Shown in pieces: positions 6,341 to 12,730 of a DNA stretch of 12,730 bases (the stretch's first letter is position 1; every line of letters starts with the position of its first letter). The notes below the pieces were generated by a model. That model worked only from the letters and a program-made list of their open reading frames with translations, had not been told where the DNA came from and ran no database searches. Origin of the DNA: a bacterium (GTDB lineage Bacteria > UBA10199 > DSSB01); NCBI GenBank assembly GCA_030426445.1, contig JAUHYS010000034.1, positions 1-12,730 on the forward strand, given 5' to 3'. The translations under genes were made by a program, and so were the position numbers.

Positions 6341-6894
6341 GCGCTGAGTAACTCCGATTTTTTAAAAAGACTTATCAAAGAAACTCCATGATGGTTTAAG
6401 TTTTCTCTGCCACCTTCTTCTCGATCCACTAATACTACCGAACCCACCACAACCAACCCTACGGCTTTGGCTTTTTCGATAGCTTCTAGCAAAGAAGTTC
6501 CTGTTGTGATCACATCTTCGACCATCACCACACGCATTCCGGCTTTTAAGTGGGAGGCTCCTTCTATCCAATTTTGAGTGCCGTGTTTTTTAGGCGTTTT
6601 ACGGACGATAAAAGAAAACAAAGGAAAGCCCAAATGAAAACTATTTATGGCAATCGCGGTTACCATGGGGTCGGCTCCCAAAGTAGGGCCTCCCACAGCT
6701 TGGGTTTCAGGAAAATGCTGCCTAATCTTTTGGAAGCATAAGTGCCCTACCAAGCAGGCGCCTTCGGGATGTAAGGTGGTTTGCTTGCCATCAAAGTAAA
6801 AATCACTGAGTTTACCCGAAGCTAAACGCACCTCTTTTTTTTGGTAAGAATACTCTAATAAAAGTTCTTTTAATCGATAAAGTTTTGTTTCCAT
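6337..6894 (-). CDS. pyrE: Orotate phosphoribosyltransferase
   Basis: Joins orotate to PRPP to give orotidine-5'-phosphate, the fifth step of pyrimidine synthesis. The 185 residues are within the usual range. Family features: LASGKLSDFYFDGKQTTL (24-41), substrate region VGGPTLGADPM (67-77), RKTPKKHGTQNWIEG (98-112) with the Lys/His loop that contacts PRPP, and the PRPP-binding motif VVMVEDVITTGTS (122-134) with adjacent acidic residues E126 and D127. The ATG at 6894 is preferred; a TTG two codons upstream is possible. Neither start has a visible Shine-Dalgarno. It lies 34 bp after the hydrolase gene with no terminator and overlaps the next gene by 4 bp. Its place downstream of arginine genes is reasonable since both routes use carbamoyl phosphate, but no pyr regulatory leader was seen. 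Confidence 0.95.
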   Translation of the reverse strand: METKLYRLKELLLEYSYQKKEVRLASGKLSDFYFDGKQTTLHPEGACLVGHLCFQKIRQHFPETQAVGGPTLGADPMVTAIAINSFHLGFPLFSFIVRKTPKKHGTQNWIEGASHLKAGMRVVMVEDVITTGTSLLEAIEKAKAVGLVVVGSVVLVDREEGGRENLNHHGVSLISLFKKSELLSA

Positions 6895-6928
6895 AATCAA
6901 AATTAAAGTGGTTTTAAATTTATGTTTA

Positions 6929-7780
6929 TTAATGCTTATTTAACCATTGAAGAACATCCTCGTAAACCTCTCCTTTACCTATTTCGTTTAAGGTTTCATG
7001 AAAGAAACCTGGATAAATTTTGAGTTTGCGGTCCTTGACCGTCATTTTTTTGTAAAATTCTTTTGTCCCTTCTCGTGAGGTCACTCGGTCGAACTCTCCA
7101 TGAAAAACATAAGTAGGAACTTTAATTTTTTTAGATAAACCCATGATTATTTTAAGATTGTTAAGAATTTCATTCCCTAAACAAAGTGTGACTTTTTTTT
7201 GTACGAGTGGATCATCTTGATAGGATTGTACAATTTTTGGGTCATGAGATAAATCCTTGGGAAGAACCTCATTTGAGATAGCTAATGTCGGAATAATTTT
7301 TGATATAATGGGCCCAAACAAACGCGTCAGTAATGGAAGCTCAAAAGCTAATTTAACATTAGGCGAAGATAAAACCGCTGCTTTGACAGCCTTAGGGTGT
7401 TGAGCCAAGTAGTTAATCGAAACCTGTCCACCAAAGCTGTGACCCATCAAATAAAATTGAGAATCTGGATTATGTTCTTTGCAATAGCGAATAAAAAAAT
7501 CCAAGTCATCAACTAAAGTTTGAAAGCTTTCCGCATAAGAACGAATCCCTGGAGTTTGACCGTGACCCCTTTGGTCGTACAAATACACTTGATAAGCATG
7601 AGATGCTAAATAACGGACAAAGTGGTTGTAGCGATCAATATGCTCTCCAAGACCATGAACAATCACTAAGGTTTTTTTTGACTTTTGTTGACTAAACCCC
7701 TCTGGAGTATAGCGAAGACAAAAAACTTCCTGGCCATCTTTTAACGGAATAAAGAACTCTTTTTTGTTTATTTTAGCCAT
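6929..7780 (-). CDS. Alpha/beta hydrolase, monoacylglycerol lipase-like (Hydrolase_4/S33 type)
   Basis: Predicted serine hydrolase of 283 residues, of the group that includes monoglyceride lipases and lysophospholipases. The oxyanion-hole motif VHGLGEHIDRY is at 41-51, YLYDQRGHGQTPG at 66-78, the nucleophile elbow GHSFGG at 113-118 (Ser115), the acid in HGEFDRVT (Asp231) and the base in FFHETLNE (His261), so the triad is complete. A variable cap spans about 145-215. There is no signal peptide, so it is probably cytosolic. The ATG at 7780 is chosen because AGGGG (7794-7790) is 9 nt upstream; a TTG two codons earlier would leave only 3 nt. It sits 23 bp after argG, where argH is often found in related operons, and 34 bp before pyrE. 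The real substrate is not evident. Confidence 0.88.
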   Translation of the reverse strand: MAKINKKEFFIPLKDGQEVFCLRYTPEGFSQQKSKKTLVIVHGLGEHIDRYNHFVRYLASHAYQVYLYDQRGHGQTPGIRSYAESFQTLVDDLDFFIRYCKEHNPDSQFYLMGHSFGGQVSINYLAQHPKAVKAAVLSSPNVKLAFELPLLTRLFGPIISKIIPTLAISNEVLPKDLSHDPKIVQSYQDDPLVQKKVTLCLGNEILNNLKIIMGLSKKIKVPTYVFHGEFDRVTSREGTKEFYKKMTVKDRKLKIYPGFFHETLNEIGKGEVYEDVLQWLNKH

Positions 7781-7789
7781 TGTCAAACG

Positions 7790-7794
7790 CCCCT
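7790..7794 (-). promoter_or_regulatory. Ribosome binding site deciding the hydrolase start
   Basis: AGGGG on the minus strand is 9 nt from the ATG at 7780 but only 3 nt from the alternative TTG at 7786, which favours the ATG. Confidence 0.55.
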
Positions 7795-7803
7795 GGCCCT
7801 CTC

Positions 7804-9000
7804 TTAAATGCGCGCTTTTAATCTAAGGGCTTGCAATTTAATAAAACCCTCAGCATCTTTTTGATGATAAACACTGTCTTTCTCAAAAGTCGCCAGATCT
7901 TCTCTAAATAAAGAATTGGGTGACTTACGACCTACCACAGTGACATTGCCTTTATAAAGCTTTAAACGGACGGTTCCTGTCACAGGCTTTTGGATATTGT
8001 CCATCCATTTTTGTAATTCGATACGTTCTGGAGCATACCAAAAACCATTATAGATCTGCGCAGCATAAGTTGGAATTAAAGAATCGCGCATTTTTAATAC
8101 TTCACGGTCTAAGGTTAAAGACTCAATGGCGCGGTGAGCAATGTATAAAATAGTCCCACCAGGGGTTTCGTAAACACCGCGACTTTTCATTCCCACAAAA
8201 CGATTTTCTACCAGGTCAACCCGACCAATACCATTTTCTCCTGCAATGTGATTGAGTTCGGTTAATAATTGAACAGGAGATCTTTTTTGACCATTGATGG
8301 CGATAGGATCCCCTTCTTGATAATCGATTTCAAGATAAGTAGCTCGATCTGGAGCTTGTTCCGGGCTTTTTGTCAGCAAATACATGTCCTCAGGGGGCTC
8401 CGCCCAAGGGTCTTCCAAGACCCCTCCTTCAAAACTCAGATGCAGTAAATTGCGGTCACAGGAATAAGGCTTTTCAAGGGTAACGGGAACAGGGATATGG
8501 TGTTTTTTTGCAAAATCAATCAAATCACTTCTTGAAGCAAACTCCCAGTCTCGCCAGGGAGCAATCACATGAATGTTGGGCTGCAAAGCATAATAAGTGA
8601 GTTCAAAACGGACTTGGTCATTGCCTTTTCCGGTGGCTCCATGACATACCGCATCTGCACCTTCTTGTTGCGCGATCTCAATTTGTTTTTTTGCAATCAG
8701 AGGGCGTGCAATCGAAGTTCCCAAAAGATAAACCCCTTCGTAAACGGCTTGGCCGCGTAACATCGGAAACACAAAATCACGGACAAACTCTTCCTTGAGA
8801 TCCTCGATATAAACCTTACTTGCTCCGGTTTTGAGAGCTTTCTCTTCAACGGGGTCCAGTTCTTCGCCTTGGCCTAAATCGGCGGCAAAGGCAATGACCT
8901 CACATTGATAATTTTCGATTAACCAACGAATGATGACCGAGGTGTCTAAGCCTCCAGAGTAAGCCAAAACGACTTTATTGATTTTTTTATCTTGTGACAT
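7804..9000 (-). CDS. argG: Argininosuccinate synthase
   Basis: Condenses citrulline and aspartate with ATP to argininosuccinate, the penultimate step of arginine synthesis. The 398 residues match the common bacterial class of about 400. The ATP-pyrophosphatase P-loop AYSGGLDTS is at 13-21, the family motif GATGKGNDQVRFE at 121-133, and the conserved blocks APWRDWEFASRSDLIDFA (147-164), KPYSCDRNLLHLSFEGG (177-193) and LEDPWAEPPEDMY (195-207) follow. The ATG at 9000 has a strong ribosome site (GAGGAG) 6 nt upstream. The gene starts 31 bp after argF and ends 23 bp before the hydrolase. argH, the lyase that would use its product, is not in the window. Confidence 0.97.
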   Translation of the reverse strand: MSQDKKINKVVLAYSGGLDTSVIIRWLIENYQCEVIAFAADLGQGEELDPVEEKALKTGASKVYIEDLKEEFVRDFVFPMLRGQAVYEGVYLLGTSIARPLIAKKQIEIAQQEGADAVCHGATGKGNDQVRFELTYYALQPNIHVIAPWRDWEFASRSDLIDFAKKHHIPVPVTLEKPYSCDRNLLHLSFEGGVLEDPWAEPPEDMYLLTKSPEQAPDRATYLEIDYQEGDPIAINGQKRSPVQLLTELNHIAGENGIGRVDLVENRFVGMKSRGVYETPGGTILYIAHRAIESLTLDREVLKMRDSLIPTYAAQIYNGFWYAPERIELQKWMDNIQKPVTGTVRLKLYKGNVTVVGRKSPNSLFREDLATFEKDSVYHQKDAEGFIKLQALRLKARI

Positions 9001-9031
9001 GTTCTCTCCTCAAAATTTTTTATTGTATTTT

Positions 9032-9940
9032 CTATTGCATCAAGGTCTTTAAAATGGCTTTTTGAATATGCAAACGATTTTCAGCTTCTCTAAAAATAAA
9101 AGAGTTCGATCCATCCATAACTTCGTTTGTGATTTCTTCACCCCGATGAGCAGGCAAACAATGCAAGACCATGACTTCATCTAATGCATGACTCAATAAT
9201 TTTTTATTGACTTGAAAAGGAGTAAAGAGTTTGTGTTTTTGCGCGTCTTCTTTTTGTCCCATCGAAAACCACGTATCCGTACAAATCACATCTGCACTTT
9301 TTACCGCACGCACCGGGTCTTGCAAGATCTCAATATTGGGATGCGAACTCATCTCCTGTAAAATTTGGCCAGATGGTTCATAACCTGCAGGTGTCGCTAC
9401 ATTGAGATCAAAACCAAAGATAATTGCAGCGTTAATCCAGCTATTTGTCATATTATTGCCATCTCCCACGTAGGCAATTTTTAATTCATCAATATTTTTT
9501 TTATTTTCTAAAATCGTCATAAGATCTGCTAAGACCTGAACTGGATGAAATAAATCCGTAAGTCCGTTGATCACAGGAACACTTGCCACGCTTGCCATTT
9601 TTTCTAAATTAACCTGAGAGAAAGTCCGAAGCATGATGCCTTGAACATAACCCGACAAAACCCGGGCAGTGTCTTCGTAAGACTCGCCCCGACCCAATTG
9701 ACTGGAAGCCATATCTAAATGAATGGCATGGCCTCCTAATTGAAACATGGCAACTTCAAAGGAAACTCGAGTCCGAGTCGAAGCCTTTTCAAAAATCATC
9801 GCTAAGGTTTTTCCTTGAAGACAAAGGTCCGACTTGCCTTTATAAAAACTTTTTTTAAGGTCAATCCCTAGGTGAAGAATTGCTTCTAAATCCGCACGGG
9901 AAAAATCCAATAGAGTTAAAAGGTGTTTCATTTTTTTCAT
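9032..9940 (-). CDS. argF: Ornithine carbamoyltransferase
   Basis: Transfers the carbamoyl group to ornithine to make citrulline. The 302 residues are normal. Carbamoyl-phosphate loop STRTR at 54-58, HPVQ at 132-135, the nucleotide-like fold YVGDGNNMTNSW (157-168), ornithine-binding DTWFSMGQ (222-229), and the HCLPAHRGEEI motif at 260-270 with the reactive Cys261. These identify it as ornithine rather than aspartate carbamoyltransferase. The SMG loop and HCLP favour the anabolic enzyme, as does the operon. The first ATG (9940) overlaps the argD stop as ATGA and has AAGGAA 7 nt upstream; a second Met three codons on is too far from it. Confidence 0.97.
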   Translation of the reverse strand: MKKMKHLLTLLDFSRADLEAILHLGIDLKKSFYKGKSDLCLQGKTLAMIFEKASTRTRVSFEVAMFQLGGHAIHLDMASSQLGRGESYEDTARVLSGYVQGIMLRTFSQVNLEKMASVASVPVINGLTDLFHPVQVLADLMTILENKKNIDELKIAYVGDGNNMTNSWINAAIIFGFDLNVATPAGYEPSGQILQEMSSHPNIEILQDPVRAVKSADVICTDTWFSMGQKEDAQKHKLFTPFQVNKKLLSHALDEVMVLHCLPAHRGEEITNEVMDGSNSFIFREAENRLHIQKAILKTLMQ

Positions 9941-11145
9941 GGAATTTTTCCTTGAAGACTTTCTTGAAAAAGCGATGCCATGATCTGAATAGCTTCATCT
10001 ATCTGTTCTTTTGTCACTACAAGAGGGGGCACTAAGCGCAGCACATTATTTTGCACACAATTAATAATCAGTCCCTTTTGTAAGGCTTTTTCCACGATAG
10101 TTTTGGCTTCGATATTGAGTTCAATCCCTATCATCAGACCTTCTCCTCTAATCTCTTGAATAAGCTCATATTGGGATTTTAATTGGATGAGTTGTCCATG
10201 TAAATATTTTGCGTTTTTTACCACCTCAGCTAAAAAATTTGGGCGGATTAAAATTTCTAAAAAAGTTTTTGCCACCTGACAAGCCAGAAAATTTCCTCCA
10301 AAAGTTGAACCATGATCGCCAGGCTGAAAGGCCTGTGCAGCACGGTCCGTTGCTAAACAGGCTCCGATAGGAATACCTGTGCCCAAAGCCTTAGCTAAAG
10401 TTAAAATGTCAGGAGGGATTTGAGAGTGTTCATAAGCAAAGAGTTTTCCCGTACGACCCATTCCACATTGGATTTCATCAAAAATAAGTAAAATTTGATG
10501 CTTGTCACAAAGTTCACGAACCTTGAGTAAATATTCTTTTTCGCTGCGGTGTAAGCCACCCTCTCCTTGAATAGGCTCTAGCATGATCGCACAGGTCTTT
10601 TCGGAAATTGCCTGATAAAGTGCATCCAAATTATTGAGTGGAACATGTAAAAAGCCTTGCGGAAGGGGTTCAAATCCCCGCTTGATTCTTTCTTGGCCTG
10701 TAGCGGCAATCATTTTTAAAGTACGACCGTGAAAACTTTTTTCAGCTGTAATCACTTCGTAACAATCTTCGCCTTTATTGATTTTTCCATAGCGTCGCGC
10801 TAGTTTAACTGCAGCTTCATTGGCTTCTGCTCCGCTATTACAAAAAAAGACTTTGTCTGCAAAAGAGTTTTCGCATAAAAGGTGCGCTAATTCGGATTGG
10901 CTTTGAATATGAAATAAATTAGAGGTATGAATAAGTTTTTTAGCTTGCTCACAAATACTTTCTACAATGGCAGGGTGACTATGGCCTAAGGCATTGACAG
11001 CGATACCCGCAACAAAATCTAAATACTGCTTTCCCTCAGCATCAAATAAGTAGCAGCCCTCTCCACGGACAAAAGCCACTGGAAAACGTGTGTAGGTATT
11101 CATAATATATTGCTGAGTTAGCTCGATAATTTCAGTTGTGTTCAT
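9937..11145 (-). CDS. argD: Acetylornithine aminotransferase
   Basis: PLP-dependent class III aminotransferase that converts N-acetylglutamate semialdehyde to N-acetylornithine; in some bacteria it also serves lysine synthesis. The 402 residues match the family. It shows RGEGCYLFDAEGKQYLDFVAGIAV (27-50), here cited by its ends, NSGAEANEAA (103-112) for phosphate binding, FHGRTL (138-143), LEPIQGEGG (189-197), FDEIQCGMGRTG (222-233) with the PLP-contacting Asp223, LTLAKALGTGIPIG (248-261) with Schiff-base Lys252, and STFGGN (280-285). The ATG at 11145 lies inside argB, overlapping it by 14 bp, with only a weak ribosome site. A second Met at codon 15 is possible, but the residues before it match family N-termini. 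Confidence 0.96.
   Translation of the reverse strand: MNTTEIIELTQQYIMNTYTRFPVAFVRGEGCYLFDAEGKQYLDFVAGIAVNALGHSHPAIVESICEQAKKLIHTSNLFHIQSQSELAHLLCENSFADKVFFCNSGAEANEAAVKLARRYGKINKGEDCYEVITAEKSFHGRTLKMIAATGQERIKRGFEPLPQGFLHVPLNNLDALYQAISEKTCAIMLEPIQGEGGLHRSEKEYLLKVRELCDKHQILLIFDEIQCGMGRTGKLFAYEHSQIPPDILTLAKALGTGIPIGACLATDRAAQAFQPGDHGSTFGGNFLACQVAKTFLEILIRPNFLAEVVKNAKYLHGQLIQLKSQYELIQEIRGEGLMIGIELNIEAKTIVEKALQKGLIINCVQNNVLRLVPPLVVTKEQIDEAIQIMASLFQESLQGKIP
9948..9953 (-). promoter_or_regulatory. Ribosome binding site of argF inside the argD 3' end
   Basis: AAGGAA on the minus strand is 7 nt before the ATG at 9940 and 16 nt before the second in-frame Met at 9931, so it supports the longer start. 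It lies within the last codons of argD. Confidence 0.65.
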
Positions 11146-12049
11146 AATTAATCAACGTTCCCACACCCTTATCCGTGAATATTTCTAATAGCACCGCATG
11201 CTCCACTCGCCCGTCAATAATATGCGCACTCTTTACTTTATTTTCTAAGGCTTTAACACAACATTTGACTTTAGGAATCATGCCTCCAGAAATGGTTTCG
11301 TCTGCAATGAGTTTTTCGATTTGGGTCGCTTTGAGTTTCGCGATCAGTTCACCCTTCTTGTCTTTCACCCCTTCGATATCCGTTAACAAAACCAATTTTT
11401 CTGCATGCAATGCACTGGCAAGCGCACTGGCAACCAAGTCGGCATTAATATTGAGCGCCTCTCCTTGTTCACTAAAACCGACTGGTGCCACCACTGGAAT
11501 AAAATTGTCTTTTTCAATTAACTCGATCAAATCCGTATTGACTTTGGTGACATTGCCCACTCGCCCTAAATCAATGATTTCGCTAACGCCACGGTCGAAA
11601 GAAACTTTTTCAGGGTCTAACTTTTTTGCTTCTAAAAGTTGGCCATCTCGCCCAGATAAACCAATAGCACGACCCCCATGTTGATTAAGCAAGCCAACGA
11701 TTTCTTTGTTAATCTTGCCCACTAAAACCATTTCGACCACGTCCATGGTCGCTTTATCTGTAATTCTTATTCCTTGATGAAAACGGGACTCAATGCCCAT
11801 TTTTTTTAAGACATCTCCGATTTGTGGGCCTCCCCCATGGACAACGATTGGAATCATTCCGATGTAGCGCAGCATGACAATATCTTTGGCAAAACTCTCC
11901 TTGAGTTTTTCATCGACCATAGCATTGCCGCCGTACTTGATCACCATCACCTTTCCGTAAAACTTACGAATGTACGGAAGCGTTTCCATTAAATTGGCTG
12001 CACGCTGAATCAGAGCTTCGATTTCGGGACGCTTTTTTGAATTTGCCAT
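11132..12049 (-). CDS. argB: Acetylglutamate kinase, arginine-sensitive type
   Basis: Phosphorylates N-acetylglutamate, the usual control step of the pathway. It has 305 residues, slightly longer than the typical 290-300. Motifs: IKYGGNAM (37-44) with the ATP-phosphate Lys38, VVHGGGPQIG (69-78), RFHQGIRITD (89-98), GLSGRDG (130-136), LNINADLVASALA (199-211), LLTDIEGV (221-228) and SGGMIPKV (254-261). The N-terminal helix region IQRAANLMETLPYIRKFYGK (14-33) and the C-terminal HAVLLEIFTDKGVGTLI (284-300) are features of arginine-inhibited enzymes, so feedback inhibition is expected (inference from family knowledge). The ATG at 12049 has a GAGAG ribosome site about 8 nt upstream, 12 bp from the hslU stop. 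Its stop lies 14 bp inside argD. Confidence 0.97.
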   Translation of the reverse strand: MANSKKRPEIEALIQRAANLMETLPYIRKFYGKVMVIKYGGNAMVDEKLKESFAKDIVMLRYIGMIPIVVHGGGPQIGDVLKKMGIESRFHQGIRITDKATMDVVEMVLVGKINKEIVGLLNQHGGRAIGLSGRDGQLLEAKKLDPEKVSFDRGVSEIIDLGRVGNVTKVNTDLIELIEKDNFIPVVAPVGFSEQGEALNINADLVASALASALHAEKLVLLTDIEGVKDKKGELIAKLKATQIEKLIADETISGGMIPKVKCCVKALENKVKSAHIIDGRVEHAVLLEIFTDKGVGTLINYEHN

Positions 12050-12061
12050 GAGAAGGTCTCT

Positions 12062-12730
12062 CTATAAAATATAACGACTGAGGTCTTGGTCTTTGACAAT
12101 ATCGATGAGTTTTTCTTCTACGTATTTCTTATTGATGTTCAGTTTGCTTCCACCCCGATCTGGAGCTTCAAAGGAAATTTCTTCTAACACAGTTTCCATA
12201 ATCGTGTGCAAACGCCTCGCTCCAATGTTTTCGGTACTTTCGTTAACCCGAGCTGCGTATTCCGCAATGGCTTTAATACCATCCGCGGTGAATTTTAGTT
12301 TGATTTTTTCCGTCTCTAAAAGCGCTTCGTATTGCTTGGTTAAGGAATTAGCCGGTTCTTGCAAAATACGTAAAAAGTCTTCTACACTGAGGGACTGGAG
12401 TTCCACTCGTATTGGAAACCTTCCTTGCAATTCGGGAATCAGTTCGCTGGGTTTGGCCACATGAAAAGCCCCTGCTGCAATAAATAAAATATGATCCGTG
12501 CGCACAATACCATGCTTGGTATTAACGTTGCTACCTTCTACAATGGGCAGAATATCACGTTGTACGCCCTCACGAGAAACATCAGGCCCTTGACCACCTT
12601 GTCTACCCGCGACTTTGTCAATCTCATCTAGGAATACTATGCCATTTTGTTCAACCCGATCAATCGCCATTTTGGTGACTTTTTCCATATCGATCAATTT
12701 AGAAGCTTCTTCTTGCGCCAAAACTTTTAG
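12062..12730 (-). CDS. hslU: HslU, ATPase subunit of the HslUV protease (5' end outside window)
   Basis: AAA+ unfoldase that feeds proteins into the HslV peptidase. Only the last 222 residues are present; the frame is open to the window edge, so this is a boundary cut rather than a broken gene. The Walker A motif and most of the I domain lie outside. Seen here are Walker B IVFLDEIDK (fragment 31-39), GPDVSREGVQRDILPIVEG (48-66), HILFIAAGAF (80-89), IPELQGRFPIRVEL (98-111) with the conserved Arg residues, the sensor-2 motif NIGARRLHT (168-176) and the C-terminal LSRYIL that docks into HslV. It directly precedes argB with a 12 bp gap and is part of the same likely operon; hslV would be expected further to the right. 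Confidence 0.96.
   Translation of the reverse strand, partial: LKVLAQEEASKLIDMEKVTKMAIDRVEQNGIVFLDEIDKVAGRQGGQGPDVSREGVQRDILPIVEGSNVNTKHGIVRTDHILFIAAGAFHVAKPSELIPELQGRFPIRVELQSLSVEDFLRILQEPANSLTKQYEALLETEKIKLKFTADGIKAIAEYAARVNESTENIGARRLHTIMETVLEEISFEAPDRGGSKLNINKKYVEEKLIDIVKDQDLSRYIL

Noticed and set aside
6895..6900. TTG start for pyrE two codons upstream
   Set aside because: An ATG follows at 6894 and neither start has a ribosome site, so the ATG is the simpler choice.
6895..6928. Hairpin between the hydrolase and pyrE genes
   Set aside because: The AT-rich near-palindrome around 6901-6921 has mismatches, few G-C pairs and no T tract in the right place, so it is not a convincing terminator.
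11175..11684. Plus-strand 169-residue open frame
   Set aside because: It lies wholly antisense to argB, which has complete family motifs; its Ser/Ala/Thr-rich product is what antisense reading of a conserved gene gives.
1..12730. An undescribed defence, mobile or secretion system
   Set aside because: All but one of the genes fall in recognisable metabolic, protease or peroxidase families; there are no transposases, integrases, nuclease or toxin genes and no repeat arrays.

Overview
The window reads as ordinary chromosomal DNA from a low-to-moderate GC, Gram-negative bacterium. The order hslU-argB-argD-argF-argG is, from memory, typical of Deltaproteobacteria of the Geobacter type. The other genes fit that picture: a lipoprotein signal, a secreted protein, and acyl-CoA genes of the leucine-degradation type. 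The assignment to a deltaproteobacterium-like lineage is inference; there is no rRNA or other phylogenetic marker here. I see no tRNA, rRNA, insertion sequence, phage gene, CRISPR array or toxin-antitoxin pair.

Right-hand block, 12730 down to 5720, all on the minus strand. It holds the 3' part of hslU (protease ATPase), argB, argD, argF and argG (ornithine and citrulline steps of arginine synthesis), an alpha/beta hydrolase of the monoacylglycerol-lipase type, pyrE (pyrimidine synthesis) and a secreted protein of unknown function. Gaps are 34 bp or less. Three junctions overlap: argB/argD by 14 bp, argD/argF by 4 bp and pyrE/secreted protein by 4 bp. No terminator is visible inside, so the block looks like one operon. 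ArgF and PyrE both sit downstream of carbamoyl-phosphate-dependent chemistry, but argH, which normally follows argG, is not in the window.

Middle block, 5711 up to 3218. A plus-strand crotonase-fold gene (4929-5711) runs convergently into the operon with an 8 bp gap. It is divergent from mccB (3218-4837, minus), the carboxyltransferase subunit of 3-methylcrotonyl-CoA carboxylase. The crotonase has neither of the two glutamates used by classical enoyl-CoA hydratases. A clear hairpin terminator (3151-3190) follows mccB.

Left block, 3075 down to 208, minus strand. It holds a predicted lipoprotein peroxiredoxin, a LiuC-type methylglutaconyl-CoA hydratase and glmU (UDP-GlcNAc synthesis). liuC and glmU overlap by ATGA. 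MccB and LiuC would act in consecutive steps of leucine catabolism, but the biotin subunit, isovaleryl-CoA dehydrogenase and HMG-CoA lyase are absent from the window.

The far left 207 bp has no convincing gene. It holds three closely spaced hairpins, one of them a nested palindrome with a GC-rich core that also overlaps the glmU stop codon. I found no undescribed multi-gene system; the points most worth a second look are the unusual crotonase, the unknown secreted protein in the arg-pyrE operon, and the structured intergenic DNA at the left edge.
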